64,000 bases of DNA from Molossus alvarezi (lineage: Eukaryota > Chordata > Mammalia > Chiroptera > Molossidae). The translations under genes were made by a program, and so were the position numbers. The stretch's first letter is position 1. Every line of letters begins with the position of its first letter. The notes beneath the pieces were generated by a model. That model saw only the letters and a list, made by a program, of their open reading frames with translations, made no database searches and had not been told where the DNA came from. Shown here piece by piece: positions 31,501 through 43,500 of this stretch. Where the stretch lies: the NCBI GenBank assembly GCA_037176705.1, contig CM073886.1, positions 9,694,501 through 9,758,500 of the forward strand, in the 5' to 3' direction.

Positions 31501-34500
31501 GGCACTTCTCATCTCCTCTACCAAGTTCTGCCCTCGATCCACATCTGCCCCATCCTGATGGCCAGCTGCCCAAGGCTTGACTTATAGCCCTATCTGCTCT
31601 CTTTATTTGATTATTGTGTCCTACGAACTACAATGTAGACTCCACAAGGGCACATCTGGCTTTTCCCTTTTGTTTCCCCAGTGCCCAGCACTGTGCCAGG
31701 TGCACAGTAGGTTATCTGTTGCACATCTGTTGGAATGAATGGGGCCACACTTCCACTGAGCACCCCCCCCAAAACACTTCATTTACAGCTTTTCATTTAT
31801 TCACCCAGTCAATGTTTATGGAAGGCCTGGCAGTGCCAAGGTAGTGAAACTACAAAGAAGAATGAGGTCTAAACAAAAGTAAAACAGGTTTCCTGATCCC
31901 TAATTTCTGAGCGCGTTGACTAGTTCAACATGAAGTGAACTGGAGAAGGGCTTCCCAAACTTATTTTACCAGGGAACCCTTCCCCACTTCTCCCAAGTTT
32001 ATCTTTTTTTTTTAATATCCTCACCCGAGGACATTTTTCCATTTTTGGTTCAGATAGAGTGGGAGGCAGAGAGAGAGAGAGAAACATTGACATGAAAGGG
32101 ACACATCGAGTGATTGCCACCCACATGACCCAACCAGGGCCAGGGACAAACTGCAACCGAGATACATGCCCTTAGCAGAAACCAAACCTGGGTCTCTCTG
32201 GACCGCAGGCCGACGCTCTAACCACTGAGCCAAACCAGCCAGGGCGAAAACTCTTAATGCAGTAGTTCTTGAAGGCATGTCAGAAATTCCCCACTGGGCT
32301 AGATGAACTGTCAGAAGCAGCAGAGGTGGGGAGGGCCCAGGAAGCTGTATCTCCCCCTGCCCCCAATTCTGAAGGGTTCTTTCTTCAACTCATCATTTGC
32401 TATCTACTTATCTGCAGAACATAAATTTTTCTTTAAATTGATCCCCTCTGTGCACTTTAAACCAGTGTTGTTTACTTATATAAATGTGTTAACCATAGAA
32501 ATAAATACAATAAAATAGACCAGAGTTATTAAATTCTAGCCAGGTGTTGCTGTGGTTTTAGGCTACCACCTCAAAACTATTTTTGTTAAACAGGGAGATA
32601 GGTATAAGAAACATGTTAAAGATACAATAGCACACAATGGAGAGACCTCCTTTTCAAAATTAATAAAAGAATTAACAATGTCAGCCATACTCCAGAGCCC
32701 CTGGGTGACATGTTAGGAGATGCTGGAGGCAGACAGTAAGGCTTCAACCCCAACAACTCCACCTCTCTGTCCCAGCTATCAGCTCCTACCATTTCCCCCT
32801 CTTCTGGCATTGTAACTCTCCCTCTCCTGGTTCCATCCACTCAACCACTAACATATGCAAATCTCTCCAATTCTAAAAGGGAAAAACAAAACAAAACAAA
32901 ACAAAAACAAAAAAACTCCACCCTCAACCCAGCTTCTGATCCCTAGGTCCTGCCCCTTTTCTCTTTCAACTCAGTAAAATCCCACTCTATCCAAAACTTC
33001 TCTCTGCCTACTCTGATGCAATCCTGAGTCCCAGCTCAACTTCAACCACCACCTTGAAGCTTCTCCTCGATCTTCTGTGAGTAGAGGGAACCCTTCCCCC
33101 TTGAGGTACACACAGGCCCCCAATTGTTTCTGTATCATATTCCACAAGAGCCAGACAAAACCATCGGCCTGCCTATAGACACACAAGGCATCTGATGCCA
33201 ACACATTTTGGTACATGTTGTGCTGGAAATGCCAACCAACCCAGATCCTTCAAGGCTCAGCTTCAGTGCCTCCTCTTCCAGGACGTCTCCCCAGACTTTT
33301 CTTGGCCGAAGCTAATCTGGTTCCTTTGCCCTTGCATGACCAGGACACTGAGTTTATTTATTTCTTTTTTTTTATTGATTTTAGAGAGAGAGGAAGGGAG
33401 AGGGAGAGAGACAGAAAAATCGATGAGAGAGAACATCAATTGGCCACTTCCTGTATGCCCCCCACTGGGGACCAGGCCCACAAACTAGGAATGTGCCCTG
33501 ACCAGGAATCGAACCAGCAACCTCTTGGTACAAGGGTCGATGTTCACCCACTGAACCACACGATCAGGCACCAGGACACGGAGTTTAAACCGTGTCAGCC
33601 AAAAGTCACTGAGGCCCTTACTGATACTAAGTGTCCAGCCTTCACTGGGCACAAAGCAGTCAGAAAATGGAGGAGGCACAGCCAGGCCACAGAAACTGAT
33701 GCGACAAAACATTGTAAGACTGAATGAATGAGAGGCCTGGCTGGTGTGGCTCAGTGGATTGAATGTTGCCCCACGGACTGAGAGGTCCTAGTTCAATTCC
33801 CTTTCAGAGCACATGCCTGGGTTTCGGGCTCGATCCCTGATGGGGTGTGTGCAGGAGGCAGCCAATCCTGTACCTCATGCCAATGTTTCTATCCCTCTCT
33901 CCCTTCCTCTCTCTCTAAAAAGTCAATTAAAAAAATATATATGTAAAAAAATAAAAGTCAGTGAGAGGACTGGGACAGGGGAGCCCCCCAAGGAGACAAG
34001 GCCTAATAAGACTTTAAGGACAGCAGTCAAGCCCTGGCTGGTTTGGCTCAGCAGTTAGAGCATTGGCCCATGGACCAATGAGTCTCAGGTTCAATTCCAG
34101 TTAAGAACTTGTACCTCGGTTGCAAGTATGTCCTCGGCCCTGGTCGGGGTTGTGCGGGAGGCAACCAGTCAATGTGTCTCTCTCACGTCAATGTTTCTCT
34201 CTCCCTCTCCCTCCCACTCTATCTGAAGATAAACAGGAAAATATCCTTGGGTGAGGATTAAAAAAAAAAAAGACAGCAGTCATTATTCCAGAGAGTGGAG
34301 GGGAGGAAGAGGGTGTACATTCCAGATGAGGAAGAACTAGTATTCAGGTCCAGGACACAGAGAAAACAGAGCTCAGAGAAGCTAAGGCAGCATGAACAAA
34401 GAGCAACTCATCATCTCATACAAATGAGAACAATGATAATGATGACTACAGCACTAATAACTAGTGTGTATCAAGAGTTTATATGTGTCAGATACTATCC

Positions 34501-37500
34501 TGTGCATTAAGCATTTAACCTCACAACAGCCATAGCAAGTAAATATTGTTGTCATCTTTTTAGAGTGAAGAAAATTGAGGCTCAGAGAGGTTAAAAAACT
34601 TGTTCAAGGTACCAGAGCTACTAAATGGTAGTAGAGTCAGGGCTTAAACCAAGCTGATATGGATCAAGAGCCTGAACTCTGGTGAGTGGGGAAGAGGCAG
34701 CGGTGAGGCTGGAGAGGAGACCCAGGATAGGGGTGACATGTCAAGAAGGGTTAGAATGTCCCTGGCTGTTGTGGCTCGGTTGGTTGGAGCATTGTTCCAT
34801 GCATCCCGTGCATCAAAGGGTCATGCTTTCGATTCCTGCTCAGGGCACATACCCAGGTTGCGGGTTCGATCCCCAGTTAGAGTGAATGCAGGAGGCAACT
34901 GATTGATGTTTCTCTCTCTCCCGTTATCCCTTCTTCTCTAAGTCAAAAAAAGGTTGAGGATTAAAATAAATAAATAAATATAATTTTAAAATTAAAAGAA
35001 AAAAAGAAGGGCTAGAATGTCAGGGTAGACTGCTGTGGCCACAGAGCCCAGAAGTGAAGAGTGTGGGTATCTAAATCCCAGTTCTCCCACTGCTGTGCTT
35101 TGAATGACCTTAGACAAGTCACCTGCCCTCTCTGGGCCATTCTCCAAACCATAAAAGGGATTAAATGCAGCACTTTATTCAAAGGTTCAGTGCAAAGATG
35201 AAGGGAGACAGTACAGGAGAAGTGTTTAGTGCAGTCACTGGGGCATCATTCTTGTCCAAATGTCCAACTAGACTGTGGGAGCTTATTGTGAGGACAACAG
35301 GGAGCCACAAATAGGTTCTTTCTATGCTGGGGAATAACACTAAAGCAAAAAGCAGGAAGAACTCTTAAGAGGCCACAGCATGCCATCATCCAGGAGGTCA
35401 GGGCTTGATGTTCAAGTTCCATAACCCATTCACTTTACCCTTAACTCCAGTCACCCCCTGACTGAGTCATCCCCTTACTAAGCCCACCTGCAAAATCCTA
35501 AATTCTAGTCCTAAACCTCCCTCTTGCAGAGGCACTCTGGGGACACAGAGGTGGAGCAGCCCAAACTGCTACCTGAAAGGAGCTCAACAGCTTCCTGGAC
35601 TCCAGCCAAAGCCAGTTTTTCCCTCTTAGCTCTCTGATGCCACTGCTATCCTCCAATTTGTCCATCTCTAAGCCTTTACTCCCAACCCCAACTGACCTTG
35701 ACCCTGTGTTCCAGTCCCTTCCTTGCTACCCTCTCTGCCCATGTACACCAAAGTCCCCACCCTCTTCCCTGCAACTCAACAACTCCTCCATTCTTCTCAC
35801 TGCTTCTCTCTCCTCTTTTTTAAAAAATTGATTTGAGAGAGAAAAAAATCAGTTTGTTGCTCCCACTTATTTATGCATTCACTGGTTGCTTCTTATATGT
35901 GTCCTGACCAGAGATCGAACCTGAAACCTTGGCATTATAGGGATAATGCTCTAATCAACTAAGCCACCCAGCCAGGGTTTCTCCTCACTCCTGGTAGATC
36001 ACTTTGTCTCCCAGTTCCAAGAAAAGACAGAAGCCACCAGAGAGGAAAGCCTACAACTTCCTGCTCTCCCATCTACAAATTTCTCTCTCACTACCTCTTT
36101 CTACACTCCACCCTGATTTCCTTCTTCTCTGTAATTCATTCATTCAACAAATGTTTTTAGCACCTCCTGTATGCCAGGTGCCATCTTAGAAATGAGGGTA
36201 TAGCAGCAAACAAACAGCTCAAGTCTCTGCCTTGAAGCTGATGTCCTTGATCCCACGTGACCTGGCTTTGGTTCCCCAACCCCCGTGTAACACAGCCAAA
36301 GTTATCAACGCCTCCTTGTAGCAAAATCCAACTGTTACGCTGGTCCTTGACCTCCCATGACCTTTTGCCAACATCCAACATTGTTCACCATTCACTCCTT
36401 CCTCAGTCTTCCTCCCTTGGAACACACCTCCACCCTTGATCTCCTCCAAGTCTGTGGCTGCTCTATCTCTAACTCACAAACACTGACATTCGTCCTTCTG
36501 TTCCCCTCCTTGAAGCTGATACCTATAGTTTAAAAACTCCCAAACTTGGATCTTTCTCTTGGTAGATCACTTCACCTTCTGTTTTCTTCTGGTTCCAAGA
36601 GAAAACAGAAGCCACAGAGAGGAAAGCCTGCAACTTCCCGCTCTCCCACTGTGGTGTCCCTAGTTTTATTTATTTATCTAGAAAAATTTTTTTTCTTTAT
36701 TGATTTTAGAGAGAGAAAAAAGGAGAGGGAGAGATAGAAACATCGATGAGAGAGAACATCAACTCGCCGCCTCCTGCATGTTCCTCTCTGGGGATTTGGC
36801 TCACAACCTGGGCATGTGCCCTGACTGGGAATTGAACTGGTGACCTCTTGGTGCATGGGTTGACACCCAACTACTGAGCCACACCAGCTGGGCATGTGGT
36901 ATCCCTAGTTTTAAAACTCAGATCCTTCTCTTGAGCCTCAGACTTGTACATCTAGTTGTTTTCCTGCTAGCTCCCAAATGGTCCACACCTTTCAGACCCA
37001 ATACGTCAAATCTGTGCACTTCACTTTCCCCTAGAACTTGCTTCTCTCCCTTTGGCATTCCCAAGCGTGAGGAGTGGCACTGTTGCCCACCCAGGCTTGT
37101 GGGTCAGAAACTCAGTTGAGAGTCACCCTGCTGCCCCATAGCCACTTAGTCACCAAATCTAAGCTCTTCTGCTTCTTAAGAAGTTTTCAATCTGAGTCCC
37201 CTCTCTCCATCTCCACTGCCCCTGCTTCTGCCCCCAGGCCTAACAGTTTTCTGACTGTTCCTACTGTACCCCATCCCACAAGCCCCTGCTCTGCCCTACC
37301 CTCATTCTTCTTATTGAAAACCACCATTTTATTAAGTGTTTAGTACCCTTCAGAAACTACACTAAGTACTTTGCAAGAACCATCTCATTTAATCCCAAGG
37401 TATTACTATGAATTCCAGATAACAGATGAGAACACTGAGGTGTGGACCATATGGGAGCTAGCAGGAAAACAACTAGATGTACAAGTCTGAGAAAGGTATA

Positions 37501-40500
37501 GCTGTCCAACTATGGCCTTATATCCAAGAAGCGCCAGTTACAGTAGAGGAAACGCATAAGGATCAGACTCCAGGGCCCAAGCTAGAAACTACAGTCCCAG
37601 ACTCTCTGCTTCTGATCACACATGTCTCCTTGAGACAGAGAAGTCCTCTTCAGTTCTGGATCCCATGTACCAAGCATAAGGCTGGCCTTGATGAAGAGGC
37701 CTCAGCAAACATTTCCTCAACTATTACATGAGGCAGGAGTGGTAATCCCCAGCAACTGCTATAACTTTTGCTTCTATGTTGCAGGTTGACTGGGAACTCT
37801 TTCAGGACACAGATCAACGTACTGAGAACATGAAAGTCTGTACTTTCAGTAATTACATATAACTGAATAGATAATAAAGATTACAGTTAAGGCATTGACA
37901 GTTTCCATTTCCCAGCTACTGTCTTCAGTTCTTTAGGTATATTAGCTTACAAAAACACTTTGAAGTATACAGATGATGTAGTATAGAACTGTACCCTTGA
38001 AACATATATAATTTTAGAAACCAATGTCACCCCAATAAATTCAATTTAAAAAAACTGAATTAAATACTTTGGTTCTCCTGGTTTACCAGATGAAGAAAAT
38101 GAGGCCAAAAGTTAAGAAACTAGCCCAGCGGCATACAGCTCATGAGAGGAAGAATAAGACTGAACCACAGGCATTTCCCTCCAGTGCCTGCACCCCCATC
38201 CTCTTTAGCTCTAGAGCCGCCACAGAGACCAGCAGGCAGGAACTAGCACCCAGAATCCAAAGGAAAAGGGTTGGAGTTTGAGTTTAGCCACTAAACTTGC
38301 ACTGTGACTTCAGGTGTCCCTCATTCCCCCACAGGGCTACTATTATGAAGAACAAATGAGCTAACTTTTGCAAAGTGGCCAACAGGATGCTTGGTCCACA
38401 GTAAGTACCGGAGAAAGAGCCTGAATTTACCCATTTAATAAAATGAGCGTCTACACTGCTCTTTGTTCTGTGATAGGAACATGAAGATAAAACAGACACA
38501 GTGTCTCCAGCACCCCAGAAACTGAAAGGAACATGAAAATGAGTAAGAGTTAAGGCTCATCAACGTGCAGAAGGCCTCTCTGTGCAGTGAGAGGAACAGA
38601 ATGCCACGAGAGTTTGATCGGGGAAAGGAAGACCAGGGATTTGGGAGGATGAGGAAGATTTCTGAATAAACAAGGTTCAGGAAGCAGGTAGGAGACGGGG
38701 AGGATAGGCAGAGGTGGTTGGTGGTGGCTCTGGGGCATGGAGAAGTTACTTGGAGTCAGGAGGCCCAAGAATGACTGCCTTTGAGAAGTCAGGGGCCACC
38801 TCAGCAAAGAGCTTTCTCATGTGTAAATGGAACAGGTCAGATTGTCCTCAGAAGAGGAAGTGTAAAAAGCAAATGAGATGATGCATGTACAGCAATCAGC
38901 ACTATACTTGGCACATACTAAACACTCATAAATTATACTGTTAAGAGAAAAGATTCCGGAAAAAGAGGGCCCGAGTTCAAATTCCTGGTTCTACTGCTTC
39001 CTCTCCACATGACCTTGACCTCAGCTTCATCTGTAAAGGTAATAGTATCTACCTCACGAAGTTGTTACCAGAGTTAAATGAGCCACAAAATGGAAAGCAG
39101 CCTGTGCATAGTAAATACAGAAGTACCGTGCTATAGTATGTACACACTACAGAAGTATCGTCAATATAAGGACAGTGACCAGGGAGAACGGATAAGGAAC
39201 AGGCTGCAAATTACACTGACAGTGAGGAGGGTGTCAGAATAGAACCTTGGCCTGTGCGGGCCACTCACCAGCGGCTCCAAGTCCGGCAGACTCGCATGCA
39301 AATGCACAGCTCTCGGGGCCCAAGGTGCTGGAAGACACGAAGCCAGGCGGCACGGGGCAGAGGGTGGTCGGATCCAGCAGCCAAAGGCAGAGTGTCGGGC
39401 TCAGGACTTCGAGGTGGGGGCCGTACCACATGGCGCTCCAGCTGTGGGGGCCGGGGTGGTGGGGCAGGGCCCAAGGGCCAACTGAGGAGGGGACCCCCAC
39501 TGCCAGGGCGTACAGCCCGTCGCCCCCCACGGTTCTCCTTCTCGCCTGAGCTGCCCCGGGCTGGCCGTCGCCCATTCCGGGCCTCGCCAGGGGCCTCATC
39601 CTCACTCAGGGATGTGCCTGATGAGTCGGAGTCTGAGTCTGAGTCCGAGGAGGACGAGGAAGTGTCAGGCACCCGCTCTAGCAGCTGGCACATCCGCTTG
39701 AAACGCTCTAGCTTCTCCCTCTGTGGTGATGGGGATGGCACGGCTGGGCCCTCAGCAGAGGCCAAAGGTGGCTTTGGTTTCTGCAGGGAGATAGAAGGAA
39801 ATTGTTCTAGGGTCCGACATATGTTCCCACCCCTCTGCCCTTGAGGAGTTACCAAGGGATGAACAGCCCAAGGGACAGTCCTGAGTTCTAGCCCTGGCTC
39901 TGAGCAGTGTGAGGCATCAGCCAAGCCATGACCCTCTCTGAACTTCCCCTTCCTTATCTATCACATGAAAACACTGATTCAAAAATTAAAAGCCTTATAG
40001 ATTCCAGTAGCTCATGAATTTCCATTAGCAACATGCCACGGAAAACAAAGATCTAGGTTTGAGTATTGCCTTGGCTATCAACTCTGTGTGACCTGGGGAA
40101 GCACCTGCTTCATCTACAACATGGGATGTTGGACTAGACAATTCCAAGTGTCTAGTCAATGATGTGAGAATAACAAAGATCACCTGGCCCCAGGCAGAGC
40201 ATCCCATACTCGCTGACTCATCACATCCTCACAGTGCTTGAATAGAGTGGCAACCTTGGTCACTCTTTTTAGACATGAGGAAAATACGCTCAGAGGGATT
40301 AAGCCCCAAAGTGACAAATGGCAGAGGCAGGATTTGAATGCAATTAGGCAGATCCTTGGATTTAGCGTGTCTGTGCAAAGTGACATCTGATTACTTGCTT
40401 TGTTGTATGACCTTAAGCAAGTCTTTTAACCTCTCTGGGCCTCATTTTCCTTGAATCTAGGTCTAAGTTTTATAATTTACAAAGCCCATTTACTTTCAGT

Positions 40501-43500
40501 AAATTTAAACAGTTCTATGGGATGTGTATAAGGAAAGCAGTATCATCCCAGATGAGAAGACTGAGGCTCAGAGCAGCTGACAGGTTGCCAAGACCACACA
40601 GGGAGTCAGCAGGCAGGGATCTGGACTCAGTTCTTTCCCATTTAAGGTTTGGAAAGATGACGCAAAAGGGTCAGATAATACCCTGAGGGTTCTTGGAAAG
40701 TCAGGGGCTTCTGTGGCCTGGCCCCAACTCACTCTGCCCCTCTACTCTTCCCAGGGGTCCAGATGCCCACTGTGGCCAAGTGGGACAGGGGCAGCACAAG
40801 GTGAGCAGAAAAGGACAGATCTGTCTCCAGGGAGAAGGGTGGGGCAAGGAAAAATGGGAGAGGGAGGGAGGAGGTCCCCGGCACACCTCCCAGTTCTCGG
40901 GAGGGAGCCCAGGGTGGCAAGACGAGAAAGCCTGGCTTGGATTCAGAACCCTGGGGGGCAGAAGGCCTGGGCCGCCTGGGTCCGATCCTCGGAGGAGGCA
41001 GGCGTCTCCACCCACCTTCTTCAGGTGCCTCTCACGGCCTCCTTTCACCTACCAGGGAAAGAGGAAGACATAGGGAAAGGGAAAGACCCTTTAGCCCCTC
41101 ATTGTCCACAAAATTAAGAGCAATGCCTTCCTCTTGGACTACAATTCCCAGAAGCCCCCACCTCAAAAACTCTGAGCATGCTCACCTTCTAACCAGTGTC
41201 TTGGCTCAGTGAGCATGCTCTCATCTCCTTTCTTCCCCCTCAGTCCCTTTCCAGCCCCTCCTTCTTCCTCTGTAGCAACTTTGACTATGCTCTTTCCCTA
41301 ATCCCTAAGTACCCAAGGCTCCCAAAGCTTCCCTACCCAATGCCAGCTGCTCTCTTACCTATACCTCTTCTCCAAGTTGGAAGAGCTCCATCCTCCCTCC
41401 CCACCAACACCTCCTGAACTACATCTCCCAACAACCCCTGAGGGAACCCATGGAGCACTGCCTCCCAGGCCCACCCTTCCCAAAAAGGAACAGTACTACC
41501 ACTCCCAGATTCCCTTGGGTTGAACCTACTGAGCATGCTCCCTGGCTCACCTTTTTCCTTGGGGTGGGGGGCTCATTCCCTGCCTCCCTCTCCTTTCTTT
41601 TGGGGGGCCCAGGCACGTCCTCTGGGGGGGGCCCGGCAGGTAGGGGGCCCTTGCGCCTAGGTAGGGGGGGTGGGAGCGGCGGCTCCTCCGTCAATTTCCA
41701 TCCACTCCCCAAGCTGGCACCCTCCTCGCCGTTGTCAGCCCTGCGGCGGCCTGGTCCCTCACCTGAATCCTGAGGAGACGGATGGTGGGGTGAGATTCTG
41801 CACAGCTCTCCAATCCACTGCCTACTGAGAGCCCAGCACCTAGCCCAGTCCTGCCCCTACCTTGCTGGTCCGGCCTTCCTGGGTGCAGCGAGGGCACTCC
41901 CAGCAGTTAGGAATTTCCGCATTGATGACACCCTCAGCCTTCCCCATCTGTGGGCAGAGGGCAGGGAATGGATATAGGGTATCAGTAAACCCAGAGGCAG
42001 TGTTCCCCACCTCCTTGCTCCCTGACAATCTGTCCCATCCCAGACTCCAGGTTCCCCAGGGCCATCACCTTCAGGCAGCCAGGGTGGACGATCTCGTTGC
42101 AGATTGTACACTCCATGAGGCTCAAACCAAATTTCTCTTCCTCTCCCTCCACTGTGTCCTCCTTCCCAGCCTCCCCACACAAGAGGCACACAGCTGTGTG
42201 TGGGAGCACGGGCTGTTGGGGGAGAGGGGGCATAAGGGACCCCGAAAGCAACCAACAGGGAAAAGACCCTCTTTCTGGGAACCTTGGTCAGCTATTGGAT
42301 GAGGTTCAGAACCTATGGGACAAGCTGGGTCAAATCTTGACTTTCCTATTTCTTCTTTTTAAGTACGACCTTAAGCAACTGATTTAATTCCCCTCCCCCC
42401 CCTTTTCCATATGTAAAATGGGGCTACGAATTTTCCTGTGCAGGTCTCTTTAAGAAAGACATAATTCAAGAAAGGTATTTGATACATTGTTTGTTCTCAC
42501 TGTTGTGAACGTTCAGCTGGATCCAGGGCCTGTGTGACCCTGAAATTGTAGCTGGCTTTGTGAGAAGAGAGACCATAGGCAAATATAATAATACTCAGGG
42601 AGGGCTGGGGGGGATGCCACAGCAGCCTGGAATGATTCTGAGTTTGCTCAATGGGCAGCCTAAGGGTTGCTCTGGACCTCACAATGGAACACTGAAAGCT
42701 GGTCCTAGGGAAAGGGGAGCAACCTTCAAATAATGTGGCTTTGGGGAGAACAGTGGTAATACTGAGTCATATTAGGGATGCTGAACGTTGTGAGACAGGC
42801 TCGAGGAAGAAGCAGGTGGGGGAAGAAGGAACAGGAAAGTGGCAGTGGCCAGGGGCTGAGAAGAGCGGGGTTGTAGAGTGAAGAGACCAAGCAGTAAAGA
42901 GTAGCTGAAGGGAAAAAAGGAGGTGGTGGTGTGGGGACGCTGCTGGCAGCTCTTGGCTGCCGGAGAAGGGCCGACCTCTGGAACCCTGGGAAACTCAAAG
43001 GATGAATGAGGATGGCTGAGAAGAAACCTATGTTCCTCAGATACCTACTGTGGGCTGGGCCTTGTAGCAGGCACTTTCATATATTCAAGCTATTGCTTAC
43101 AACTTGGCAAAATAAACATTTTGCAGACACAGTACCTTGAGATTCAAAGTGATTTGCTCAAGGTCACATAAAAGCTAAACTCAGCCTCAAATCTAAGATC
43201 ACTCTGGCAGGTAAGGAAGAGGCCAAAAAAGGCTAAGACCTATTCACAGGGGCTAGCTCTGGGGCTGGGCCCCTGTGCATAGATACCTCTAGGGAGTGGG
43301 ATGAGAAGGGCCAGGTTTTCTATTGGTCTGTGCCTCTGAAAGTTGGGAAAAGTGTGATGGAAGACTGGGTTGGATTCTTCTGTGTGTCCTAAGATAGCCC
43401 TCAGCTTGGAGCTGAGGGAAAAAAATGGGCCCGACGGACATTTCAACAAACAGCAACTCTACAGTATACCCTAGGAAGCAGCCACCAGCCACCCCAGAAA

